Origin: Piezodorus guildinii
Taxonomy: Eukaryota > Arthropoda > Insecta > Hemiptera > Pentatomidae
Direction of reading: 5' to 3'
Length of the DNA: 64,000 bases
Assembly (NCBI GenBank): GCA_023052935.1
Contig: CM041294.1
Location: 103,572,116-103,636,115, forward strand
Shown: positions 1-9,659 of the stretch, piece by piece
How the letters are laid out: every line of letters starts with the position of its first letter
Numbering within the stretch: position 1 is the first letter of the stretch
The notes under the pieces: generated by a model
What the model saw: the letters and a program-made list of their open reading frames with translations, nothing else
Database searches by the model: none
Told to the model about the DNA's origin: nothing
Translations under genes and position numbers: made by a program

Positions 1-506
1 TAAAATGTTCACATTAATTCACGACAATTAAAACTATAAAAAAAAAATCTTATCTTAAACAATCGGAGTTCATTATCCTATAAAATCATCAGACATTAAG
101 AAACTAAGCAATATACATGTAATCTAACGATTAATTACAACTTATAGAAAAAGTAAAGATTACATTTTATTAATATTTGAAAATAAAAATATCGAATTAC
201 CCAAAAAAGAAGTTTGGTGTTTATAAGAGTAAACAGTACAATAAAAATACGAATTCGGCAGGTTCTTGGCTTTTTTTTGGTGAAGTTTTTTTATATATAT
301 ATTTTTTTTTCTATAGAATACTTTTTAATTAATCGCTTTTTATCACGGTTCTTTATTTAACAAAGTTGATTTTATATGAAGTTTAATTAAGAGTTTTGTG
401 GAAACATTTTTTTTTTGTTTTACGTATTTTTATTTTACTGCTTATTATAATTTTCAAAAGCTTTTGGCTCGCTTGGCAAAAAATTGTAAAACAATCAAAC
501 TCATTG
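1..506. other. AT-rich flank of the fold-back element
   Basis: AT-rich sequence with several poly-T runs and no recognisable coding region or repeat end. Open frames that run into the element here are by-products of its 21-bp array. Confidence 0.5.
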
Positions 507-515
507 TATATAGCA

Positions 516-688
516 TTTCCAAGTCAATTGTAACCTTTTCCAAGTCAAATGTAACTTTTTCCAAGTCAAATGTAACCTTTTCCAAGTCAAATGTAACCCT
601 TTCCATTTCAAATGTCACCTTTTCCAAGTCAAATGTCACCTTTTCCATTTCAAATGTTACCTTTTCCAAGTCAAATGTCACCTTTTTC
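516..688. repeat. 21-bp minisatellite, left terminal array
   Basis: Eight 21-bp units alternate between two variants (core AAGTCAAAT and core ATTTCAAAT), giving a partial higher-order pattern. Because the unit is a multiple of three, every frame stays open. On the minus strand it reads as a seven-residue repeat of the type VTFDLEK/VTFEMEK, which I regard as a by-product, not a protein. Confidence 0.85.
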
Positions 689-939
689 TTCACTTCTAGC
701 CTTAAATATTCCGTTTTATTTATTTATTTATTGAAAAATAATTAGTTTAATTAACATTATGACTTTTTTAATAATTTTGGCATATAATAATTGATATTTT
801 TTTTGGGTCTCTTAGATATTTGATATCAAGTTCTGTTTTTTACTAGCTAATATTTAAAAAATTAATTATCGTCAATTTAGTTTTAAGATAGTTGTTGATT
901 TTGATTTTTTAGAGAGGAGGGGTAGTTTTTTGGAATAAT

Positions 940-1862
940 TAATGTGTTTTCGGGTATTATAATTAAATTTTTCGAGCTGTATTTTTTATCGCTCGCGTGC
1001 ATTTTAACTCGCATTAAATTTTAATGTTTTTATTGATATAGGGATTAATTAATGTGATTTCGGGTGGTTATGATTACGTTTTTTGAGCTGTATCTTTTAT
1101 CGGTCATGCGTATTTCAACTCATATTTACTTTTAATGTTTTTTATTGATATAGGGATTAATTATTTTGCTTTCGGGTGGTTATGATAAGGTTTTTCGAGC
1201 TGTATTTTTTTCGCTCGCGCTTATTTTAACTAAAATTTACTTTTTATGTGTTTTATTGATATAGGGATTAATTAATGTGCTTTCGGGTGGTTATGATTAC
1301 GTTTTTCGAGCTGTATTTTTTATCGCTCATGCGTATTTCAACTCGCATTTACTTTTAATGTTTTTTATTGAGATAGGGATTAATTATTTTGCTTTCGGGT
1401 GGTTATGATTACGCTTTTCGAGCTGTATTTTTTATCGCTCATGCGTATTTCAACTCGCATTTACTTTTAATGTTTTTTATTGATATAGGGATTAATTATT
1501 TTGCATTCGGGTGGTTATGATTACGTTTTTCGAGCTGTATTTTTTTCGCTCGCGCTTATTTTAACTAAAATATACTTTTTATGTGTTTTATTGATATAGG
1601 GATTAATTAATGTTCTTTCGGATGGTTATGATTACGTTTTTCGATCTGTATTTTTTATCGCTCATGCGTATTTCAACTCGCATTTACTTCTAATGTTTTT
1701 TATTGATATAGGGATTAATTATTTTGCTTTCGGGTGGTTATGATTACGTTTTTTGAGCTGTATTTTTTATCGCTCATGCGTATTTAAACTCGCATTTACT
1801 TTTAATGTTTTTTATTGATATTGGGATTGATTGTTTTGTTTTGGGTTCTCATTATAACGTTG
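940..1862. repeat. 111-112-bp tandem array, left arm
   Basis: The landmark GGGATTAATT or its variants recurs at 1041, 1153, 1264, 1376, 1488, 1599, 1711 and 1823, a spacing of 111-112 bp. Each unit also holds TTTCGGGTGGTTATGATTA and a TCGAGCTGTATTTTT segment. Units near the outer end agree closely. Further copies beyond 1862 are much more diverged. Confidence 0.85.
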
Positions 1863-2913
1863 CTGGAATATACATCGTTTAGGTTTTTTTTTTTTTTTTT
1901 ATTATTATTATTATTTTTATAAAAGGATTAGTTATAGTTCCTTTTCTAGCGTCCTGAGTAATTTTTTTCAACTAAATCTTTTGTAAAGGATCCGCTTCCT
2001 AACTCGGTCTTACAATTATTTGATAATTTAATTGAGGAATCGTTTATTCTATTTTCGGGTGTTCTGATAACATTATTTGAACCAAATGTGTTACTCATTT
2101 TAAGTTACTCTTTCTATTTCATAAATATTCGATAGAGGGATCGTTTGTAGTGTTTTCGGGAATACTAATAGAGTTTATGACATTTATTTATAGCTAGTGC
2201 ACATTTTAACTTAAATGAAAAGTGATCTAGAAGAATGCGCAATCGCGATGTAACGTCCAAATCTAAAATGTAATCAGATCCTGCAAAAAAACAATAAATA
2301 ATTTTTACATCATATTATAACATAATACCTACGGTTTGTAGAAATTCCCAAGCGCATAAAAGAATAAAGTTCAAAACACATTATGAGAATCCCCTAAAAC
2401 AAAAACAAAGAAAGACCACTGCAAATGCAAGTTGAAATGAGAGCAAGCGACAATAAAAACAGCTTAAAAAACGTAATCACAAGACCCGAAAAGATAATTA
2501 CAAACGTCTATAACAATAAAAGATATCAAAAGTAAATCCGAATTGAAATACGCATAAGCGATAAAAGATACAGCTCAAAAACGTAATCATAACCACCCAA
2601 AAGCACATTAATTATCTCTCTATATATAAAAAACATTAAAAGTAAATTCGAGTTAAAATGCGCGGGAGCGATAAATAAATAAAACTAAAAAAACATAATT
2701 ATAGGACCCGAAAACACAATTTTCAACACCTATATCAATATGAAACATAAAAAGGAAATATTAGTTAAAATAAGCGAGAGCGATAAAAAATACAGCTCGA
2801 AAAACGTAATTATAGCCAACTGAAGGCAAAAAAATGAATTCCTATATCAATAAAAAATATTAAAAGTAAATGCGAGTTGAAATACGCAAATGCGATAAAA
2901 GATACAGCTCAAA
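1863..2913. other. Central region of the fold-back element
   Basis: No open frame of note. From 1863 to about 2215 there are decayed long units in the left-arm orientation, with TTTTCGGG landmarks near 2050 and 2150. From about 2345 to 2913 there are decayed units in the right-arm orientation. Only about 2216-2344 looks unrelated to the repeat, so the true loop may be only ~130 bp. Confidence 0.6.
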
Positions 2914-3720
2914 AAACGTTATAATGAGAACCAAAAACAAAACAATCAATCCCAATATCAATAAAAAAATATCAAAAATAAAGGCGAGTTGAAATCCGCA
3001 CGAGTGATAATAAAATAGCTTTTAAACATTTTCATAACCCCGCGAAAACACAAGGATAGATCTCTATAAAAATAAAAAGATTAAAAGTAAATAGAAGTTG
3101 AAATACGCATGAGCGATAAAACATACAGCTCGAAAAACGTAATCATAACCACCCGAAAGAACATTGAGTAATCCCTATATCAATAAAAAACATTAAAAGT
3201 AAATGCGAGTTGAAATACGCATGAGCGATAAAAAATACAGCTCGAAAAACGTAATCATAACCACCCGAATGCAAAATAATTAATCCCTATATCAATAAAA
3301 ATCATTAAAAGTAAATGCGAGTTGAAATACGCATGAGCGATAAAAAATACAGCTCGAAAAACGTAATCATAACCACCCGAAAGCACATTAATTAATCCCT
3401 ATATCAATACAACACATAAAAAGTAAATTTTAGATAAAATAAGCGCGAGCGAAAAAAATACAGCTCGAAAAACCTTATCATAACCACCCGAAAGCAAAAT
3501 AATTAATCCCTATATCAATAAAAAACATTAAAAGTAAATATGAGTTGAAATACGCATGACCGATAAAAGATACAGCTCAAAAAACGTAATCATAACCACC
3601 CGAAAGCACATTAATTAATCCCTATATCAATAAAAACATTAAAATTTAATGCGAGTTAAAATGCACGCGAGCGATAAAAAATACAGCTCGAAAAATTTAA
3701 TTATAATACCCGAAAACACA
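2914..3720. repeat. 111-112-bp tandem array, right arm
   Basis: Inverted counterpart of the left array, with one fewer unit. The rare variant GAATGC at 3268-3273 pairs with GCATTC at 1503-1508, not with the position predicted from the outer ends. This places the copy-number difference just outside that unit. Confidence 0.8.
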
Positions 3721-3974
3721 TTAATTATTCCAAAAAACTACCCCTCCTCTCTAAAAAATCAAAATCAACAACTATCTTAAAACTAAATTGACGATAATTA
3801 ATTTTTTAAATATTAGCTAGTAAAAAACAGAACTTGATATCAAATATCTAAGAGACCCAAAAAAAATATCAATTATTATATGCCAAAATTATTAAAAAAG
3901 TCATAATGTTAATTAAACTAATTATTTTTCAATAAATAAATAAATAAAACGGAATATTTAAGGCTAGAAGTGAA

Positions 3975-4147
3975 GAAAAAGGTGACATTTGACTTGGAAA
4001 AGGTAACATTTGAAATGGAAAAGGTGACATTTGACTTGGAAAAGGTGACATTTGAAATGGAAAGGGTTACATTTGACTTGGAAAAGGTTACATTTGACTT
4101 GGAAAAAGTTACATTTGACTTGGAAAAGGTTACAATTGACTTGGAAA
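3975..4147. repeat. 21-bp minisatellite, right terminal array
   Basis: Exact reverse complement of the left terminal array, with the same eight units in the same variant order. It ends beside the terminal GCTATATA. Confidence 0.85.
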
Positions 4148-4156
4148 TGCTATATA

Positions 4157-4693
4157 ATCAGTAATGAACATTTTTAAAAATCTGAAAGATTAGCTAAAAT
4201 TTTATAAAATATTTATTATTATTTTTCAAACTAATTAATTTAAGTAAAATAGTCATAATAGAAGTGGAGTGTTAAAAGATATAATAGAAAATGTTTCATG
4301 TGATGTAGTTTATGGACAGGTATGCAAAGTTTACTGAGTATCCAGGTTTACAAATTACTATAATGTTCTGAACCCAGGTCTTTGCTGATTGTAAAGGCTA
4401 TTTAATTAATAATAGTTTATTTAATTTTAATTTGGTTACTATTATGTACTAGTAGTACAATTATGTTGGTTCGTTTTTCATTTATAGAAAAATAATAAAA
4501 TATGCTACACTAAAGGGTATGATAGGGGTATAAAGAGTTGACGACATTCCAGCTTACTTTCATCAGGTAGAAACAATAACATATTTTATAAATTTAAACA
4601 TTACTTCTACCTTTTTATTATTTTTTCATGTCTGAAAAAATCTGAGTTGTTTTATTTTATTTTTAAGACCCAATGGTAAAGTCGCTGGACCCA
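4157..4693. other. Unrecognised AT-rich interval
   Basis: No coding potential or repeat boundary recognised between the fold-back element and the RTE-like fragment. Confidence 0.4.
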
Positions 4694-5395
4694 AATAATA
4701 ATAATAATAATAGGATTACTGCACCCGAAGGTTCGATGCCGATACCACCAACCTTCGCCTGTACAGACTCGTCCAATGTTCGCCGGTCAAGCCCAAGCAC
4801 CCGAGATCAGCCTTAATGCAATCCTCCTATCGACGCTTCGGCCTACATTTCAGACGCCTACCAGTCGGTTCAGCGAATACAAAATTTCTCGGAATCCGTT
4901 CCTCACCGAGCACAACAACTTTACGCGCCCATTTGAGTCTCCGCGATGCTATGAACTCAATTATATTCACAAGGCACAAACTCCGCCATTCCGCGTTGTA
5001 CAACCTTCTAAACTCCCCAGGAGCCTCATATCTCTTCGGACCAAATATTTTTACGCAGTACATTATTTTCGAAAACCTCAAGCCATTTTTCAACCCTCAA
5101 AGTAAGCGGCCACGTTTCACATCCGTAAAGAACCGTCCGAAGAATAATAGTTTTATAAATTCTAACCTTTAAGTTTTTAGACAGAAGCCGCGAGCTAAGT
5201 AATTTAGCAACTGAATAATAACACGCATTTCCCACCTTTAACCGGGACTTTATTTCTTCCTGGATTTCATTTTTTCTAGTTATCATTGAACCTAAATACT
5301 TGAATTTCTTTACGTGTTCAATAGTATGCCCTGAAATATTAATATCATCAAGATCGCCACCATTTCTGCTACTAATCATATTACCCATATTACTA
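4694..5395 (-). pseudogene. RTE-like non-LTR reverse transcriptase, C-terminal fragment with frameshift
   Basis: Two overlapping minus-strand frames together encode the C-terminal part of a non-LTR reverse transcriptase. The first frame (5388 down to about 5030) has the motifs FKYLGS, GNACYYSVAKLLSSRLLSK, IYKTIILRTVLYGCETW and a VLRK end. The second (about 5045 down to 4740) continues with IFGPKRYEAPGEFRRLYN and SRRLKWARKV. A frameshift near 5040 separates them. The endonuclease and the catalytic YADD region are missing, so this is a 5'-truncated dead copy. On the element's strand it ends in a (TTA)n run (plus-strand AAT repeats at 4694-4712). A short tandem tail rather than poly(A) is typical of the RTE clade. 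The clade call rests on these C-terminal motifs and the tail and is moderately sure. Confidence 0.65.
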
Positions 5396-6940
5396 TCATA
5401 TTACCCAAACAAACGGAATCTTAATCTCGGACCAAATACTTTTAAATTTATTTCCAAATATCCGGACTTGACTGGACTATCTGCCAGCTCTGAGTGATTA
5501 ACACGAATAACGATTACATCAGAATATTTCTCTAATGGAACAAATAAATCTCAGGGCTATTGGTATGATGCAATGCTTGCGGATTAAAATTAGTCTGTGT
5601 ATTGGGATTTTCAAAAACTCACAAAAGACAAGTCATGAATCCATCTTATTAGGCACTTCAGATCCAACCTGCCTGGTCTTTTATGGGAAATAACCGTCAT
5701 TAAAAAATTCCAAATGTACTTTCAATGTTGTTAGCTGATAATATAAAATTCTTAATCTTGCCTGAATTTATTTTCTATGATTAGTTCAACTTGAGGAAGT
5801 TCTTATTTTTACATATTAGATTAAACACGAATTTCTTCCATCATATCTTTATTAGTATAATCAACTATATAACTAATCAATATTCTTCGACGTTTCAGAG
5901 CTTTGGACTTTTATGTCCATTATTTATTAATATACATTTTTTGTAGCTTACTGCCACATGCTCTACTAAATGTCGACTGTTGGCACACAGTCATTTAAAA
6001 ATTCTAAATGTACTTTCAATGTTGTTAGCTGATAATATAAAAATTATAATCTTGCCTGAATTTGATAACTTCAAATATTTGGACCCATTATATTTAAAAA
6101 AAAAAAAGGCCAATACATTTATTCAATGCTTTTTTTGTTTTGTTTTTAAACTCAAAATTATTATTATTAGACCCATGGATAGAAGAAAATATTCTTTTTT
6201 TGTTCAGTGAAATCAAATAATCTTATACGTAACTTGCAAAGTTGCTAAACATTTTTTTTAAAAAAGTCCTTAGTTTAGGAATGACTTTTGGACAAACAGC
6301 TTTCATCTACGGTGCATATCCTCTCTTGCGCATACATATGCATGTCACTTAATCGCGGCTTTCAACAGGTAAATGGTTAATTAAGGGTCCATATACCAAC
6401 AGTTTCATACAACAAGCAGCAATAACCACGCAACAATTACATATTGAACAAGGAAGTTATTGAAACATTGTGAAACCTCATAATTATCAAATGTTAAATT
6501 TACAAAAAAACATCATTTTAGTATAGCCATTAAAATTTTCTATCTCAAACGTGTTTTTCGTTTTTTGTAGAACATATATCAATTTGACGGTTTGTTTTTT
6601 CTGGCAATGATTCGATTTTTTTTTTTTCATGTCAAACTTAAACACTTAAATGGGTTGACATTATGCCACATTCTATGGCAGTTCGATCAATACGCTGACC
6701 AAGATAAACAGTCCCTTTTTTTTTCTCTCATTTCTTTTTTCAATCCTACATCTCCCTCTACCTCAGCGATATAATGGTGAAACAAACGTTCATTGGGGCA
6801 AAAAATCCACAACCGCATGAAATCAACGTACTATAAAAAACATACAATGAGGACGATTTACATGTGTCCAGTTTAATAATGAGCGAATCACCTCAATTAT
6901 CATTCAGAAATCATATAATTCAGAGAACATCCTGTAAATA
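5396..6940. other. AT-rich interval with no gene recognised
   Basis: Contains the direct repeat listed separately and a CGACGTTTCAGAGC motif near 5889 that resembles motifs near 17060 and 62850. Nothing else recognised. Confidence 0.4.
5698..6066. repeat. Direct repeat pair of about 75 bp, 292 bp apart
   Basis: About 5698-5775 and 5990-6066 share a long stretch around TGTACTTTCAATGTTGTTAG with few mismatches, in the same orientation. It could be a local duplication or the ends of an unrecognised element. Confidence 0.6.
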
Positions 6941-6949
6941 ATAATACTT

Positions 6950-8008
6950 GTTATGAATGTAATAATTGGAACTATCTCTTCTCTTTCTTTATATTTTTAT
7001 TTATTATAACATAAATAAAACTTAATTATAAAGTTTCGAGGTAATTTCTTTGCCTCATTTTCAGATTATTCGAAAATTATTTCTTTATGTCTATTCAAAA
7101 TTATTTTTACTTCTAAACTTAATGTTCTTCTAGCTCTTCCCATATGGTGTTCCATTTCCAAATTATTAATATTTACTCTTCTATAATAATAATTGATATG
7201 AAAATATTAATAATATGGAAATGGAACACCATATGGGAAGAGCTAGAAGAACATTAAGTTTAGAAGTAAAAATAATTTTGAATAGACATAAAGAAATAAT
7301 TTTTGAATAATCTGAAGATGAGGCAAAGAAATTACCTCAAAACGTTATAGAATAGAATAGAAAAAAAAATTATTCTGGGACTAGGTCCCCTAAGAATAAC
7401 AGTTGTGTACAATAGAAATATATATTATGTCTGGCCAACAGACAAAATATACATGAATAATTATTAATTACAAAAATTATTTACAATGAGGAGAAAAGCT
7501 ATACATAAAAAAAAAATGTCTTCTGAGAAAATAAAATCTAATTTTAACAAAATCAAATTAAAAACAAATTAAAATTCGGGCGGTAAACAATAATCTTCTT
7601 TTATTCAACGTAGATTTCTAGATGGAATTGATATATCATATTTGCTGATCGTCTATTTGGGATGACAGTAGGTAAAGGAAAAGTTGGGATTTGAATGAGG
7701 ATAGTGAACTGGCATGGCGGATATGAGTTGGTAGAGAATTCCAGAGTGTAGTGAAGCGAACAATAAAGGAACGATCAAAAATTTTGGTTCTGTGAGCAGG
7801 AGCATAAAGGTCAGAATGTCGGGATCTAGTTTCGAGTAAGTGGACTGGGGATTTAAATTGAAGGAGACTGTGGATGTAGGAAGGACGCTGGGAGTTAATA
7901 GTTTGGTAAAGGTATGATCCAAAGTTATAATTAAGTTTTATTTATGTTATAATAAATAAAAATATAAAGAAATATAAGAGATAGTTCCAATTATTACATT
8001 CATAATTA
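6950..8008. mobile_element. Long hairpin (MITE-like) element split by a LINE insertion
   Basis: The left arm (about 6950-7175) has an inverted counterpart in two pieces. 7200-7346 complements 7030-7175 (pairing sum 14376, for example 7038 with 7338). 7920-8008 complements about 6950-7033. Removing the LINE tail at 7347-7921 restores a continuous palindrome with arms of about 230 bp and a loop of about 25 bp. The loop sequence TTTACTCTTCTATAATAATA also recurs outside the right arm near 8010. No coding capacity. The arms are close enough to be recent or gene-converted. Confidence 0.7.
7347..7921 (-). pseudogene. 5'-truncated non-LTR retrotransposon, RT C-terminus and 3' UTR
   Basis: Minus-strand reading gives SRHSDLYAPAHRTKIF, FTTLWNSLPTHIRHASSLS and SFKSQLFLYLL, a C-terminal tail seen after the reverse transcriptase in several non-LTR clades (LWNSLP followed by SFK). 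About 300 bp of 3' UTR follows, ending in a conserved GGGACCTAGTCCCAGAAT and a short A-rich tail. A matching tail occurs on the plus strand at 19.6-20.2 kb. The flanks AACGTTATA and AAAGTTATA may be the target-site duplication. The clade cannot be fixed from this fragment; CR1/L2-like is possible. Confidence 0.6.
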
Positions 8009-8039
8009 TATTTACTCTTCTATAATAATAATTGATATT

Positions 8040-8470
8040 AAAATACTACTTGTTGTTTTGAGAATAAAAAACAAAAAAAAATACTGGTGTTGCTTATTGT
8101 TCCGTTACAGTTGTTGATGCAAGATAAAGAATGCTTACGATCTTATTTTATTTGTTAGATTATTACGATGCTTAGAAACTTAGGTTAATTGTGAAACTTT
8201 ATTTTATTTGTTGACCTCTTTCCTAATTATATCATATATTGTTGCATTCATAATAACCTAAATAAGCTAAAAAAACAACAAGAACGTATTAAGTACGGGT
8301 ATCGACATAAGGCACCTTTATTAGAGCCAGAGACAATTAATATGGTGATGAAGTAAACCCGCTGTTTGCAGGAATCTTTGTTAGAATTAGACTCTTATTT
8401 TGGTATTAGTGTAGAAACAGGATAAAAGACAAGATTTAAGGAGCTAGATAAATTACTTGTATTGCAGTTC
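8040..8470. other. Unrecognised AT-rich interval
   Basis: No supported gene, RNA or repeat boundary. Confidence 0.4.
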
Positions 8471-9655
8471 GTATTATTACTTTCACTTACATATCTATGA
8501 AACATATAATAAGGGAAAGTATTGCGATCGAGAAAATTTTTGATTACCAGTTTTGACGGAAATACACGTTTTAGGGTTTCCTGGTCTGTCCCGCAAAAAG
8601 GTCTGTGTTTGTGTGTGTGGTAACTCCCGGGCAAAAACTAAAAGTGCTATAAAACCGAAATTCCATATTTATGACAACTATAAGCCCGAGATGTTACGGA
8701 AACTTTTTCATCAAAATCAGTTCACCAGAAGATCCACTTTATACAATGCATTTTGGATCTTTTTACGTTTTCTCTGAAATGGCTCTAACTTTTTTGATTA
8801 AACTCGCTATATTGATGTAAAATTTAATGGGCTTTATCATAATTTAGGTTTCATTCTGATTGAAATAGTCTCGATGGGGCTTAAATGCAGATATTTTAAA
8901 TTTTCTCCTTCTAAATTACCTTTTTTTTTTAGATTCTATAAAAAAAAAAACCATCTTATCTTGTTACCATTGATAATTAACAGATAAATATGCACGTTGA
9001 GCGAATTTGATAAACAACGAAAGGAGTAAAGTACAAACATATTTTTTTGTGCGATCTTTGAACATTAAAACAGAAATATATGGGATCACTTGTTGCTGGG
9101 TGGCTAGCGTAACAGCCTCCCATGCCAAAGGTCACGGGTTCAAACCCGCAGGTGGTCCTAGGATTTTTTAATGGGAGTAAAAAATCCTTAGTTACTCCGT
9201 CCTTCGGAGGGGACGTTAAAAGGTGGTCCCGAGCCTGTGCGATGTCAGGTACTCGTTAAAGATCCCTATCCTAATAAAATCTGGATAGGCGAAATTTAGG
9301 ATTCCCACTGTAGCATCGTCCGATTAGCCATAGTTGCATAAAAGTGACGTTAAACGAATAAACAATAAACAAACATAAATATATATGAATAATATACCGC
9401 TCGAAAGCTAAAGATTTTAGAAAAAATACTATCTTATACACAAAACTCTAAAATTTGACGGAGGGTGATCAAAATCCGATAAAACAAACTTATTATCGTA
9501 GATAATAATATAATTGATTATTTAATAAAACATATGTTTCTATTGAAACTTAATTTAATTATTTCTTTAACAATTTATTTTAATCTCTAAATGTATTTAA
9601 AACTTCTAAAATTGATTTAACAACGGAGGTAAGTGAAAGTCGTGTGTTGCGCGCA
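8471..9655 (+). repeat. Dispersed repeat family A, copy 1 (holds a SINE)
   Basis: Non-coding repeat with at least four other copies in the window (about 51868-52812, 41660-43525, 38400-40100 minus, and a fragment near 60.1 kb). Shared landmarks in order: TATTATTACTTTCA start, AAGGGAAAGTAT, GCGATCG, a GGTCTGTGTTTGTGTGTGTG block, GATGTAAAATTTAATGGGCT, and the end block GGTAAGTGAAAGTCGTGTG with TTGCGCGCACCAGA. ACTTTCACTTAC at 8479-8490 is the exact reverse complement of GTAAGTGAAAGT at 9629-9640, so the unit has short inverted ends. The first ~50 bp can also fold on itself. With no open frame, a non-autonomous DNA transposon is the simplest reading, but I cannot assign a superfamily. Confidence 0.65.
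9083..9376 (+). mobile_element. tRNA-derived SINE
   Basis: About 294 bp inserted in family A. The head carries an A-box-like TGGCTAGCGTAACAG (from 9101) and a B box GGTTCAAACCC (9137-9147), the two internal RNA polymerase III promoter elements. A body follows with the paired segments CTCCGTCCTTCGGAGG and a tail GCATCGTCCGATTAGCC ending in AATAAACAATAAACAAA. Probable target-site duplication: AAATATATG at 9074-9082 and a near-identical AAATATATATG at 9377-9387. Related copies lie near 60.3 and 61.2 kb. A LINE partner cannot be named. Confidence 0.75.
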
Positions 9656-9659
9656 CCAG

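Larger units (their letters stand above)
507..4156. mobile_element. Fold-back-like element with giant modular inverted repeats
   Basis: The two ends are reverse complements: position x pairs with 4663 minus x from the outer ends inward. The left arm runs from 507 and the right arm ends at 4156. I checked four stretches of the outer ~430 bp base by base and found no mismatch. Each arm is modular: a terminal array of eight 21-bp units, about 250 bp of unique sequence, then an array of 111-112-bp units. The arms stay clearly alignable to about 1862 and 2914. Beyond that, decayed copies of the long unit continue in each orientation to a centre near 2220-2340. The left arm carries one extra ~112-bp unit, so the inner pairing sum is 4776. 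No transposase is present, so it is non-autonomous. Both ends abut TATATA, which is palindromic and could be the target-site duplication. The organisation recalls Drosophila FB elements, but I see no sequence-level tie to any named family. Confidence 0.8.

Noticed and set aside
454..693. Repeat protein VTFDLEK/VTFEMEK encoded at both ends of the fold-back element
   Set aside because: The frame exists because the satellite unit is 21 bp; all frames of both strands stay open, and there is no conserved start context or downstream domain.
507..4156. Polinton/Maverick or endogenous viral element
   Set aside because: No integrase, polymerase or capsid-like frame lies between the inverted repeats; the interior is repeat debris.
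507..4156. Palindrome as a pure sequencing artefact (missed adapter)
   Set aside because: The arms differ by a whole 112-bp unit and diverge towards the centre, which a read-through artefact would not produce. Not excluded for the perfect outer part.
4776..5172. Two plus-strand frames of 109 and 118 codons
   Set aside because: Antisense shadows of the RTE-like fragment on the minus strand.
9083..9160. Functional tRNA gene
   Set aside because: The boxes are present but there is no complete cloverleaf, and the unit continues into a SINE body with a target duplication and two relatives.
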